DNA of 64,000 nucleotides from Rhizobium leguminosarum (GCF_017876795.1 NZ_JAGIOR010000001.1:4428501-4492500); one strand, 5' to 3'. Counted from the stretch's first letter, positions 7,999 through 15,743 are shown. The notes: a model not told the origin generated them from the sequence alone. Translations and numbers: made by a program.

Positions 7999-10125
7999 TT
8001 AGAGCGTCAGCGGCCCGAGGCCCGCGATAGTGCGTTGGAAGCGCCAATCGTTTGCCAGTTGCCACCCACCGCCAGCACCGAACAGATACCAGTCATTCCA
8101 TCCGTTGCGGCGCGTGCTCGTGGTCGCTCGGGAAGCTGCGGAGAAAGTCGAGAACGGTTCGTATCCTTCGACCACAAGGCGACCGTCCTCTATCACTCCA
8201 TGGAAATCCTTGCCCCCGTATGTGAACTTGCACTTGGTTCCCGACGGAGGGAAGCCAACGTTTTCTTCGATAAAGGATTGTCCCGGCAGGTCTGGACGAA
8301 TAGGGGCCTCCCATATCTTTCGGGCGACGTTGAACAGATCGGCCCCGCGCTGCTGGATCGTCTCTTCACTCCAATCCGAGTAAGCACTCAACTCTCGGTT
8401 CAACGCCAAACTTGAATGCGCGCGGACGGCGGGCATCTTCACAGAATACGGACCGTTCGAGACGGACGCATTGAGGGTATGAGTTAGGAGGGTCAGGTTG
8501 CCCATCCGATCAATGACGGCATCTCGCTCAGTCCGCTTGAGAACATAGTCGGGATTTAGGTCGAGGTCCGCCTCTTCAGGGTCGAAGCCCGGGATTGGCC
8601 AGTTGCTCAGCCACGTCTGCGGCATAATGTGCTCGATAGTAAGCGCCGAGTGGATCGATATATCCTCGTTGAGGGTCGATCGCTTCGCAAGCTCAATAGC
8701 CTCGAAAATATATCGAAGGCGGGCCTGTCGCGGTCCCTGATATTGCCCACGGCCGAGCCAAGCGCGCTGCCACTCGACATCATCAGGCCATCGATCCGTG
8801 TCAGTCGTTCGACTGGATAGAAATTCGATCAGCGCGGCGAGCTTGTCGCCTTCAGCTTGCCGTAGGCGTTCGATGATCCCGATAAAGAAGCGGTTGTAGT
8901 TTTTCGTCGTGAGCCGGCAGATGTCGCGTCGCAGGATGTAGCTGATAAGTATTGCCAATGCGCGGTCGATGTCGGCGCTGGCGGCCGGATCGGTTGCCAG
9001 ATAGATCACCAGTGGCATGGCCGTTGAAACATCGAATGCGTCTGCAAACCGGCCGAAATTGCCGATCGGGTCTAGCGGGGACTGGTCGAAGAGCCGCCTC
9101 TCTATTTTCGCGGTCGCCGATATGGACTCGAGTTCCGCTGTCACCGTAGCAAAAGGTCTGCTGTTCAACAGCCATCGCCGGTAACGCTCGAAGAGGTTTT
9201 CGACGGACACCAGGTCTCCGATGTGCATTGAGAGGTGATCGGTGAGCATCCAGTCCAGCCGATGGCGAGACTGCCGTCCTCTTGATGCCGCCTGCGCCCA
9301 AAAGGAGCGATCGAGTGGCAGCCAATGCTTTTCGTAGAGCGTATCAACGACCAGATCGCCGTCCACTTGACCCATGCCTTTGGCGCGCTGGAAGATGAAG
9401 TTGCGCATAAGGTCGCCCGGGGTCAGGTCGACACCCCGACTATTCAGGGTCTCGAAAATTGTCTGCGGATCGTCGCCGCCTTCGAGTTCGATGGAAACGA
9501 TGGCGAGACCTTCCTTGAGGGCCTCGAAAAGGATTTCGAATTTCCGCTCGTCGAAGCCATATTCCGTGACCACATGAGCGCTGATCTTTTCCTTGAAGTA
9601 TTCGTGCGCGGCCACGGAGCGCCGGACCACATCTTCCTCGTCAGTCGGGGGCGGTCCCAAGAAATGGGTGTCAACGTTCGGATCGATGATCTTCACGAAC
9701 GCTAAACGGTCGGTAAAAGACGGCCACAGCTTGTAGCGTTCCTTTACCGCGTCATGCATTATCCCCTCGTTGAGCAGATATTTCTGCAACTCGGCTTCGT
9801 AGTGCGATCCGTGGGCACCGGCGACATCCCGGAGGGCAGCGAGCAGGAGCTGAAATGTCGTCAACCTCTGTTGGCCGTCGATAATTTCGAACGCTTGAAG
9901 TTGCTTGCCGAAGGTTCTCACCTGCGCGATAACGATCGCCCCCATAAAATGGGGGGTCAAGGACCGCCTGTCCTCCATCAGTCGCGCTACTGAGCGCTCG
10001 ATGTCCTCCCACAAGTATGCAAGCTGTGGATGTGCCTTCCAAGCATAATGTCTCTGGTAGAGGGGGATGAGAAATCTTTTCTTCCCGTCGAAGAGCTCAA
10101 TGATCGACCGAGTATATGGCTTCAT
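7999..10125 (-). CDS. GmrSD-like DUF262/DUF1524 nuclease with C-terminal RAMA-type domain
   Basis: A single-chain 708-residue protein. The DUF262 half has IPLYQRHYAW (20-29), DGQQRLTT (83-90) and ETLNSRGVDL (225-234), the ParB-like NTPase motifs of GmrS. The DUF1524 half carries the His-Me nuclease signature IEHIMPQTW (497-505), GNLTLL (542-547) and LNASVSN (551-557), as in GmrD. Residues about 620-695 add a domain with a glycine-rich start, a DGRLVVEG strand, FSAAS and NGWNDW, which fits the RAMA fold found on restriction enzymes and adenine methylases. GmrSD proteins are type IV enzymes that cut modified phage DNA. This is the first large gene of the leftward island set. The domain calls for DUF262 and DUF1524 are firm; RAMA is by motif only. 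Confidence 0.87.
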   Translation of the reverse strand: MKPYTRSIIELFDGKKRFLIPLYQRHYAWKAHPQLAYLWEDIERSVARLMEDRRSLTPHFMGAIVIAQVRTFGKQLQAFEIIDGQQRLTTFQLLLAALRDVAGAHGSHYEAELQKYLLNEGIMHDAVKERYKLWPSFTDRLAFVKIIDPNVDTHFLGPPPTDEEDVVRRSVAAHEYFKEKISAHVVTEYGFDERKFEILFEALKEGLAIVSIELEGGDDPQTIFETLNSRGVDLTPGDLMRNFIFQRAKGMGQVDGDLVVDTLYEKHWLPLDRSFWAQAASRGRQSRHRLDWMLTDHLSMHIGDLVSVENLFERYRRWLLNSRPFATVTAELESISATAKIERRLFDQSPLDPIGNFGRFADAFDVSTAMPLVIYLATDPAASADIDRALAILISYILRRDICRLTTKNYNRFFIGIIERLRQAEGDKLAALIEFLSSRTTDTDRWPDDVEWQRAWLGRGQYQGPRQARLRYIFEAIELAKRSTLNEDISIHSALTIEHIMPQTWLSNWPIPGFDPEEADLDLNPDYVLKRTERDAVIDRMGNLTLLTHTLNASVSNGPYSVKMPAVRAHSSLALNRELSAYSDWSEETIQQRGADLFNVARKIWEAPIRPDLPGQSFIEENVGFPPSGTKCKFTYGGKDFHGVIEDGRLVVEGYEPFSTFSAASRATTSTRRNGWNDWYLFGAGGGWQLANDWRFQRTIAGLGPLTL

Positions 10126-10287
10126 AATTCCCCCAAGCGTTGAATCGTTACGCTCGTACCTTGAAATTATTCGGCGAACAACGGCAAGGCCTAGAGTTGG
10201 CCATCAGAGCGCGTTAAGGTCGCCGGCCTCTGCGTTCATCTGTACGGGACTGTACGGCCCCGCCTACCGTCGTTACAAATCGTCCCG

Positions 10288-10419
10288 TCACTCAGAAGCA
10301 GATGTTGTAATCCGCACGCTGCCGCGCTTGTGCTTCACCTGCTGGCGATAGAAGGGAATTTCGGCCAGAAGTGAGCCCTCGTCGGCCGGTCCCGCCTTCC
10401 CCGCAGTCGATCCCGACAT
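10288..10419 (-). CDS. Possible 43-residue small protein
   Basis: A short frame just downstream of the 190-residue gene and on the same strand, starting at ATG 10419. The composition is reasonable (Lys/Arg/Gln-rich middle with EIPFYRQQ), but there is no good ribosome site. It could equally be noncoding leader of the nuclease gene. Reported only because it fills part of the 349-base gap between 10126 and 10474. Confidence 0.22.
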   Translation of the reverse strand: MSGSTAGKAGPADEGSLLAEIPFYRQQVKHKRGSVRITTSASE

Positions 10420-10474
10420 CACGCGAGCGAGATAAATGACCCCGAAGTTTCCCCCGGGGCCATGTTTGTCGAAA

Positions 10475-11047
10475 TTACGCCTGCGCCTCGCGGGGCAGAT
10501 CAACGTAGCCATTGACGTTAACACCGCGTTCCAGGTGCAACACGAGATGCGCCAGGAAGTACTGCAGGTCCGCCACAACCGCATCGGTCTTGCCCTTCTT
10601 AGACTGCTCGAACAACATCGCGGCAAGAGCCGTGAGCGGAACGAGCACCTTCTCTTCGTCATGAAGGAAGATATTGGCAGCCTCACCCGCCGTGATCCCC
10701 GTGAGGGGCATCATGGGAAAGACGTGTGCCGCGTCCTCAGGCTTCAGCGACAAGAACGGCTTGATGTCGCCGTCGATCATGTCGCCAAAGAAGAAGCTGC
10801 CGTTCTTCATCGCGAACGCCGGAACATCGTAGCTTTCGTTGGGACGTGCGTCGGCCTTGGCCTGCAAGTCAGCGATGAACGCGGAAGCGATCTTCTTGGC
10901 TTTCTCCAACGACTTGGTAGCCTGGGCGAGGACAGCCTGCACATGGGGCTTGCCAAAGTCGGCTTCCACCAAGCGGAGGATACCAAACGCCGACATGTTG
11001 CGGCACTTGCGCTTCAGTTTAGAGGCGGAGGGAGTTACCTTGGCCAT
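10475..11047 (-). CDS. Unknown island protein, 190 residues
   Basis: The start is set at ATG 11047, which has an AAAGGA ribosome site 7 bases upstream; a longer frame to 11089 lacks one. The protein begins with a basic stretch (KLKRKCRN), then is mostly helical and soluble, with no signal peptide, membrane segment or recognised motif. A middle segment reads NGSFFFGDMIDGD and PMMPLTGI. Visible codon use is less GC-rich than in the core genes. It heads leftward towards the nuclease 349 bases away, so it may be the first gene of that transcript, but this is inference. Function unknown. Confidence 0.65.
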   Translation of the reverse strand: MAKVTPSASKLKRKCRNMSAFGILRLVEADFGKPHVQAVLAQATKSLEKAKKIASAFIADLQAKADARPNESYDVPAFAMKNGSFFFGDMIDGDIKPFLSLKPEDAAHVFPMMPLTGITAGEAANIFLHDEEKVLVPLTALAAMLFEQSKKGKTDAVVADLQYFLAHLVLHLERGVNVNGYVDLPREAQA

Positions 11048-11316
11048 GCCAAGTCCTTTCACCCGGGATCGGTGCGATGATCCGAGCAATGAGCTTACAG
11101 GGTCGCACCTATAAGCTCGAAAGGATGATCAGCCATGTATGACTCCTTTTGTTGGTTTCGACGCCAGTCGTCATACGCTTGGCGCGATAATACCGTGTTA
11201 AAACAAATGGTTACCTTTATATTTCAAGTTCACCGCAGAGTTTAGCTAGCCGAGCGATTTGTCGGTTGCGGCCGGTCGTCAGAACCTGCCTTCTCAACGT
11301 AAAGAGAGGACGATCG
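11048..11316. promoter_or_regulatory. Divergent promoter region in the island
   Basis: This 269-base stretch separates the leftward 190-residue gene from the rightward 186-residue gene. It is AT-richer than its flanks around 11190-11230 (GATAATACCG, AAAACAAATGG), consistent with promoters for both. No exact operator palindrome was found. Confidence 0.35.
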
Positions 11317-11877
11317 ATGCTGAAGGCAATTGCGGCCGCCATAGCGCGGATTTTCAAGATCGGGGTCGGAGGGCTGCGGTGGGCGGAGAGTGTGGTTCTG
11401 TCGCCGTTTCGGGCGCTTTTTGGCGGCGGTGGAGCGATTGCCAGTCCTGAGTACAATCCGACCATGACTAGCATTGAGCTTCTCGATGAATACGAAGCCA
11501 ATCGCAAGGCTCAGACGGCACTCAAGCGCTCCGACCGAGACGGCATCGAGACGATCATGAAGTACGCCGCGGCGTCGCCGGCCGCTCGCGCTACGACCGA
11601 CCTTTCGGCCGTCCCTGCGGATGCGAGGGGCACACTGTTGACGATGGATGAGCACGAGCTCAAAGCACTTGCCGCTGCGGGTCCCGGAAGGGTTAGAAAT
11701 TGGCTCGAAGCCAAGGACCACAACATTTTCGGAATCCCATCGGTCACGCCAGCCCAGCCAGTCGTAACGCCGGCATCTCCGCCACCAACGAACATGTCGC
11801 ATGCAGAGCAGATGGTGTGGCGAATGCAGGCTCACCTCGGCAAGCCCGATCACTCAAAGGAATTTCGGATAGCCTAG
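11317..11877 (+). CDS. Unknown protein with amphipathic N-terminus, 186 residues
   Basis: The start is placed at ATG 11317 because GAGAGGA lies 7 bases upstream; the frame opens earlier at 11266 without a ribosome site. The N-terminus is hydrophobic and basic (LKAIAAAIARIFK), followed by a glycine-rich turn, so it may sit on the membrane. The middle is helical and a Pro-rich linker (TPAQP, SPPPT) precedes a short C-terminal part. Nothing identifies a family. A strong terminator follows 3 bases after the stop, so it is transcribed on its own. Confidence 0.6.
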   Translation: MLKAIAAAIARIFKIGVGGLRWAESVVLSPFRALFGGGGAIASPEYNPTMTSIELLDEYEANRKAQTALKRSDRDGIETIMKYAAASPAARATTDLSAVPADARGTLLTMDEHELKALAAAGPGRVRNWLEAKDHNIFGIPSVTPAQPVVTPASPPPTNMSHAEQMVWRMQAHLGKPDHSKEFRIA

Positions 11878-11880
11878 TAA

Positions 11881-11906
11881 GAAAGCCCGCCAAACGGCGG
11901 GCTTTC
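11881..11906. terminator. Bidirectional rho-independent terminator
   Basis: A perfect 11-base stem (GAAAGCCCGCC with GGCGGGCTTTC) and AAAC loop, followed by TTCATTT on the plus strand and a T-containing tract on the minus strand. It ends the rightward gene and the leftward two-gene unit, which converge here. Confidence 0.9.
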
Positions 11907-11907
11907 T

Positions 11908-12033
11908 TCATTTGTCGTCTTCGAGAAATCGCAGCAGGACTGGGATAAGGTCCTCGCGTTCATGAAGCAGTTCGACGCCAAACGCTTCGACGAGACTCTG
12001 CCATTGCGCGTCTGTGATGTCAGGTCTATTCAC
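11908..12033 (-). CDS. 41-residue island protein, GTG start
   Basis: A very short gene whose GTG start overlaps the stop of the upstream gene as GTGA, the classic layout for translational coupling; an AGGGACG ribosome site lies inside the upstream gene. The product is acidic and helical (QWQSLVEAFGVEL, LIPVLLRFLED) and ends next to the terminator. No family is recognised. The coupling and composition make it believable despite its size. Confidence 0.5.
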   Translation of the reverse strand: MNRPDITDAQWQSLVEAFGVELLHEREDLIPVLLRFLEDDK

Positions 12034-12341
12034 GATCGACGTCCCTTCAGAGCGTTGATAACCTGCTGACGTTGACTGCATGCAGCGCGGAGCCGACTGT
12101 TCTCGCCTTCAAGCTCCGCCAGCATCATCATAGCCAAGCGAGCCAATTCTTCCATATCGTCTGCATGTCGGGTCGCGGTAGACAAGGCGTCACCGTAACG
12201 CTGCTCGTATCGAGCGCGCGCGGCTGCGGCGAGAGCGTCGCCGACGGCATTGGCAAATCCAACGCCAGCCGCAGCGATAACAGCCATGCCCGCTGCATTG
12301 CCCATCATTGCCGTATGCGCCGGGTTCCCGTAGTGCGGCAT
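12030..12341 (-). CDS. 103-residue protein with Ala-rich segment and coiled coil
   Basis: ATG 12341 has an excellent GGAGGCGAAC ribosome site. Residues about 18-42 are Ala/Gly/Val-rich and moderately hydrophobic (a possible membrane segment). Residues 55-95 are strongly helical (MEELARLAMMMLAELEGENSRL) and probably form a coiled coil. It forms a two-gene unit with the overlapping 41-residue gene. Phage-like or plasmid-like origin is possible but not shown; function unknown. Confidence 0.6.
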   Translation of the reverse strand: MPHYGNPAHTAMMGNAAGMAVIAAAGVGFANAVGDALAAAARARYEQRYGDALSTATRHADDMEELARLAMMMLAELEGENSRLRAACSQRQQVINALKGRRS

Positions 12342-12415
12342 GTTCGCCTCCGTTTCGTTCGGACAGATTCTATGCCGGGCTCAATTCCTTCCGGCAAGCC
12401 GGCTCGCAAAGATAT

Positions 12416-12646
12416 AGCGATCGACACGTTAAGGCCTGGAAGCTCCGAGAGAAACTCGACAAGCTCGTGGCGAAGAAACCGGCGGTAGAGTATGTCGGCC
12501 GCCGTAAGAATGTGATTTGGGTGCGCCCTCGCCTGTTCGCGGAAATCGAGTACCGGGCTTTGACTCACGATGGCAAGCTGAGGCATGCCTCATGTAAAGG
12601 GCTGCGGGATGGGGCCGATGCGGCGGGCGTCTACGAGATAGATTGA
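12416..12646 (+). pseudogene. ligD: C-terminal fragment of an ATP-dependent DNA ligase (LigD-like)
   Basis: The translated frame from about 12416 matches the end of LigD/ATP ligase OB-fold domains: IWVRPRLFAEIEYRALT, DGKLRHAS and KGLRDGADAAGVYEI. Only some 76 residues of the C-terminal part of the ligase domain are present; the adenylation site (KxDG) and everything upstream are missing, and the sequence 5' of 12416 is unrelated. It is a remnant, probably left by recombination near the tRNA attachment site. LigD ligases act in bacterial non-homologous end joining. Confidence 0.75.
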
Positions 12647-12725
12647 GGAAGAGCTTGCGGAGGAACGGCGATCTTTCGGTTACCGCGGTGGTTCAGGGCC
12701 CCCGTACAGGGCCTGAATCCATCTT

Positions 12726-12769
12726 ACAGAAACGACAGAAAGATGGGTTTCTGTCAGAGTTTCTGTCAG
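12726..12769. repeat. Four copies of a TTTCTGTC motif, two inverted and two direct
   Basis: ACAGAAAC and GACAGAAA (12726-12741) face TTTCTGTC (12748-12755) and GTTTCTGT (12759-12766). The two right-hand copies of TTTCTGTCAG are 12 bases apart. It lies 75 bases from the tRNA-Pro 3' end. It could be an integrase or excisionase arm-site cluster, or an operator. Confidence 0.7.
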
Positions 12770-12843
12770 CAAGCCCCAATATAGAGACCCAAAACTACAA
12801 TTAGGTGAAGCTAAATATCCTTTCGGGACAAGGCGTTATCAGC

Positions 12844-12920
12844 TGGTCGGAGTGGAGTGATTCGAACACTCGACCCCCACGTCCCGAACGTGGTGCGCTA
12901 CCAGACTGCGCTACACTCCG
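12844..12920 (-). tRNA. tRNA-Pro (anticodon CGG)
   Basis: A full cloverleaf reads on the minus strand: acceptor CGGAGTG/CACTCCG, D-arm with GTCTGGTAGCGC, anticodon stem CCACG with loop TTCGGGA, T-loop TTCGAAT, and an encoded ACCA end. Loop positions 34-36 are CGG. Its 3' end faces the island to the left, the usual arrangement when an integrase has used a tRNA gene as attachment site. Confidence 0.97.
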
Positions 12921-13184
12921 TGACCAGCGGCGCTTCTATAGAACAGCCTATCTGGTTGCACAAGCACCAAATTCCAAAAAACCGGTGGAATTTTTGACGG
13001 GTTGATGACAGGGCGGGCAGTCGCCTGCTGCTGTAAAAAGACACACTCGGAGCAAATCGTCGGGAAGTGCCACAGGGGCAATTTTCTTTTGCAGGGTTCC
13101 GCGCTAAAGGGCTCGACGGGACAGGCGAAACCGGGCGTAAAGAGCCGATTCGCAGCCACTGCGCTTGAGATCAGGGACAACACG

Positions 13185-13592
13185 ATGAAACTCCGCACCA
13201 TTATCGCGGCCGGGCTTGCAATTGGGCTTGCCGGATGCACCACCATACCTTCCGCCGGCAATCCGATCGAGGCCCGCTGGGTCGGCAAATCGGCCGGCAT
13301 CTTCTTTGCCGCCTACGGGCCGCCGCTCAGCGACCGCGAGGAAGGCGCAACCACCGTCTATACCTGGCGCGGCGGCTACAAGACCGTGCGCGTTCCGGCG
13401 AAATATGCCGAAGGCGCCGACGGCAAACGCGGCAAGCAGATCGCGTCCGGCCGCACCGCCTATCTGCGTTGCCAGACCGAAATCACCACCAGCTCGGATT
13501 ACACGATCCGCGACATCCGCACCGTCGCCGATATTCCCGGCGTCGACGGCCCGTCCTATTGCGCCGAGTTCCTGGCGCCGGAACAGAAGTAA
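13185..13592 (+). CDS. Small lipoprotein, 135 residues
   Basis: The start is set at ATG 13185 (AGGGA about 10 bases upstream) because the product then begins with a clean lipoprotein signal: KLRT, a hydrophobic run and the lipobox LAGC near residue 18. The frame upstream has no signal. The mature part has a WVGKSAGIFFAAYGPP segment and two further Cys (about residues 92 and 126), which may form a disulfide. It is likely anchored in the membrane facing the periplasm. No specific family is recognised. It stands alone, with a terminator just after it. Confidence 0.75.
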   Translation: MKLRTIIAAGLAIGLAGCTTIPSAGNPIEARWVGKSAGIFFAAYGPPLSDREEGATTVYTWRGGYKTVRVPAKYAEGADGKRGKQIASGRTAYLRCQTEITTSSDYTIRDIRTVADIPGVDGPSYCAEFLAPEQK

Positions 13593-13614
13593 CGGGCGAC
13601 CCGAAGAGACAAGC

Positions 13615-13647
13615 AAACAGGCGGCCGATGTGCCGCCTGTTTTGTTT
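13615..13647 (+). terminator. Rho-independent terminator after the lipoprotein gene
   Basis: An 11-base perfect stem AAACAGGCGGC/GCCGCCTGTTT with a CGATGT loop, followed by TTGTTT, 23 bases after the stop. Confidence 0.9.
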
Positions 13648-13710
13648 CGGCTGACCTGCGGGTGATCGTCGGCTCACTGTGGCTGTCGAAGGGGTCGGTG
13701 TCGTGGCGTC

Positions 13711-13856
13711 GATGTGGCCCTGGTTGTGCTCTTCGGTGCTCTCGGCTACATTTTGCGCAAGGCTCCGCCTTGATGTTGCTGACACTCATTCTGCCGGCGA
13801 TCCGCAAGGGCCGCAAACAGGCATTCGACCCGAGCGAGGACGAGACCAGGCGATGA
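13711..13856 (+). pseudogene. tctA: Remnant of a TctA-type tricarboxylate transporter gene
   Basis: Two pieces in different frames: 13711-13770 gives DVALVVLFGALGYILRK, which matches the conserved late helix of TctA permeases. From 13761 another frame gives LMLLTLILPAIRKGRK and a short polar tail ending at TGA 13856, which resembles a TctA C-terminus. The segment normally between them and all of the N-terminal part are absent, so an internal deletion and frameshift are inferred. The final stop overlaps the ATG of the oxidase gene as ATGA, which suggests tctA once preceded that gene in an operon for uptake and oxidation of a hydroxy acid. Confidence 0.5.
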
Positions 13857-15040
13857 CAGTCGCTCCAACGAAGCCGGCGAGCCATCCGTTGCGAGGCGTC
13901 CTGGCGCTGGACGATTTCGAGGCCAAAGCGCGGCGCCACCTGCCGCGCCCGCTGTTCGGCTACATTGCCGGCGCAAGTGAGACGAACGCATCCCTGCGGA
14001 TGAACAGCGATGCGTTTCAGAAATACGCTTTCAAGCCGAGAGTGCTCATCGACGTTTCCACGCGCAGCAGCGAAACATCGATCTTCGGAACGAGATATGC
14101 CGGGCCCTTCGGCATTGCGCCGATGGGAATCAGCGCCCTGATGGCCTATCGCGGCGACCTGGTTCTGGCATCGGCAGCGGCGCAGGCAGGCATTCCGATG
14201 ATCATGAGCGGTTCGTCGCTGATCCGGATGGAGGAGGTGGCAGAAGTCAATCCCGATGCCTGGTTCCAAGCCTATCTGCCTGGCGCGCCGGATCGGATCG
14301 ACGCCCTGGTCGACCGTGTTGCGGCTGCCGGTTTTAAAACCATCCTGCTGACGGTCGATACCGCAACGCTGGCAAACCGCGAGAACAACATCCGGGCGGG
14401 GTTTTCGACGCCGCTGCGTCCCAGTCTTCGGCTGCTCTGGGATGGCATTTCACACCCGCGTTGGAGCCTTGGCACCTTTCTTCGCACGCTCGCAAACCAC
14501 GGCATGCCGCATTTCGAGAATTCTTACGCCGAGCGGGGTGCGCCGATCATCTCCTCCAGTGTGACGCGTGACTTTGCCAAGCGGGATCATCTGAACTGGT
14601 CGCACTTGCAGCGCATCCGTCACAGGTGGAGCGGCAACCTGGTGGTCAAGGGCATTCTGCACGAAGACGATGCCATCAAGGCGGTGGAAGCCGGCGCCAA
14701 CGGTATCATCGTCTCGAACCATGGCGGCCGACAACTGGATGGAGCCATGTCGCCATTGCAGGCGCTGCCCGGAATCGTCGACAAGACCGGACGGTCCGCG
14801 ACCATCATGATCGATGGCGGCATAAGGCGTGGAACCGATATTCTCAAGGCGCTGGCGTTGGGCGCGAAGTTCGCTTTCGTCGGAAGACCGTTTCTTTACG
14901 CGGCCGCAGTTGGGGGAAAGGCGGGCGCCGAGCGCGCAATCGAGATCCTTCAGACGGAAATCCAGCAGAACATGGCGCTGCTCGGCATTACATCGCTTGC
15001 CGAACTCAATGAACAGCACGTTCTCAGAAATGACGGCTAA
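13853..15040 (+). CDS. FMN-dependent alpha-hydroxy-acid oxidase/dehydrogenase (LldD-like)
   Basis: A 395-residue protein of the FMN-linked hydroxy-acid oxidase family, which oxidises L-lactate, glycolate, mandelate or related acids. Seen in order: FGYIAGASETN, FGIAPMG, QAYLPG, VKGIL (flavin-contacting Lys), IVSNHGGRQLD (catalytic His and substrate Arg) and IDGGIRRGTD followed by GRPF (phosphate binding). ATG 13853 overlaps the stop of the tctA remnant. Which acid it uses cannot be read from sequence; the transporter remnant hints at a carboxylic acid taken up from outside. With the promoter region upstream partly deleted, expression may be altered. Confidence 0.88.
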   Translation: MTVAPTKPASHPLRGVLALDDFEAKARRHLPRPLFGYIAGASETNASLRMNSDAFQKYAFKPRVLIDVSTRSSETSIFGTRYAGPFGIAPMGISALMAYRGDLVLASAAAQAGIPMIMSGSSLIRMEEVAEVNPDAWFQAYLPGAPDRIDALVDRVAAAGFKTILLTVDTATLANRENNIRAGFSTPLRPSLRLLWDGISHPRWSLGTFLRTLANHGMPHFENSYAERGAPIISSSVTRDFAKRDHLNWSHLQRIRHRWSGNLVVKGILHEDDAIKAVEAGANGIIVSNHGGRQLDGAMSPLQALPGIVDKTGRSATIMIDGGIRRGTDILKALALGAKFAFVGRPFLYAAAVGGKAGAERAIEILQTEIQQNMALLGITSLAELNEQHVLRNDG

Positions 15041-15215
15041 AGCATGATGCCGTGCGCGCCGGTTTCGGACGCCATCACTCACCGCCTCCTTGGTTGGAAC
15101 TGACGGACCTTGCGAAGCTGCACCTGTTGATGGAACCGGCGATGGAACCGATCGGCGATGCACCGCGACCATCCGCCCGTGTAAAAAGCGCTTGCCGCAC
15201 GCAACCGTCAGGCGT

Positions 15216-15743
15216 ATGTCTTGGCCGTCGCGAAAAGCGGCTGCTTCCCTTGATCCGCAATGCCCCGTTCATTCTGCCCATGTCGGCGATGAAGTCGAGG
15301 TCCATTACCGCTGGCATCCGTATTTCGGCCAGAGGGTCTCCATTCGCCGTGTCGAACAACGAGCGACAGGCCGGTTTCTAAAGGTCATGGGACCGACAGG
15401 TGTCGTGGTCTCGATTTCGGGATGGATGACTGATCCTGTGGTGTGCGGCGGCATGACCATGGGAACGCCACGCGTCGATCTTGCGGCGCTGATCGAACTG
15501 AACAGGCTGGTCACCGGCGGCGACAAGGCATCACTCTTCCGAGGTGGACGTAGAATCACTCAGGAGGAAGACGATGAGATCCCGCAATACGCTGGTGCCG
15601 GCGTCAGGCCGGCAACTCAACCTGATATTCAAAACCCGGACGCTCGACGGACTGAGCGACAAGGATCGCAAGACGGCGATATCGACACTGGCCTGCCTGC
15701 TGATGCAGGCGGCCGGACTGGTCGTCGAGGAGCTCAACGATGA
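15216..15743 (+). CDS. DUF5372-like protein of the recombinase module
   Basis: The frame contains a compact beta-rich domain (EVEVHYRWHPYFGQRVSIRR, FLKVMGPTGVVVSIS, WMTDPVVCGG) that fits DUF5372-type proteins found before large serine recombinases. The start is uncertain: ATG 15216 has only a weak AGG site, and the frame stays open to 15090. After about residue 115 it overlaps the whole of the next gene in another frame and the translation there looks artificial (Gln/Arg/Asp-rich), so the functional protein may effectively end near 15560. Function unknown; probably an accessory of transposition. Confidence 0.5.
   Translation: MSWPSRKAAASLDPQCPVHSAHVGDEVEVHYRWHPYFGQRVSIRRVEQRATGRFLKVMGPTGVVVSISGWMTDPVVCGGMTMGTPRVDLAALIELNRLVTGGDKASLFRGGRRITQEEDDEIPQYAGAGVRPATQPDIQNPDARRTERQGSQDGDIDTGLPADAGGRTGRRGAQR

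Noticed and set aside
15043..15080. A third copy of the AGCATGATG palindrome
   Set aside because: Only the left arm and a GGTTTCGGACG part remain; too decayed to list as a repeat copy.
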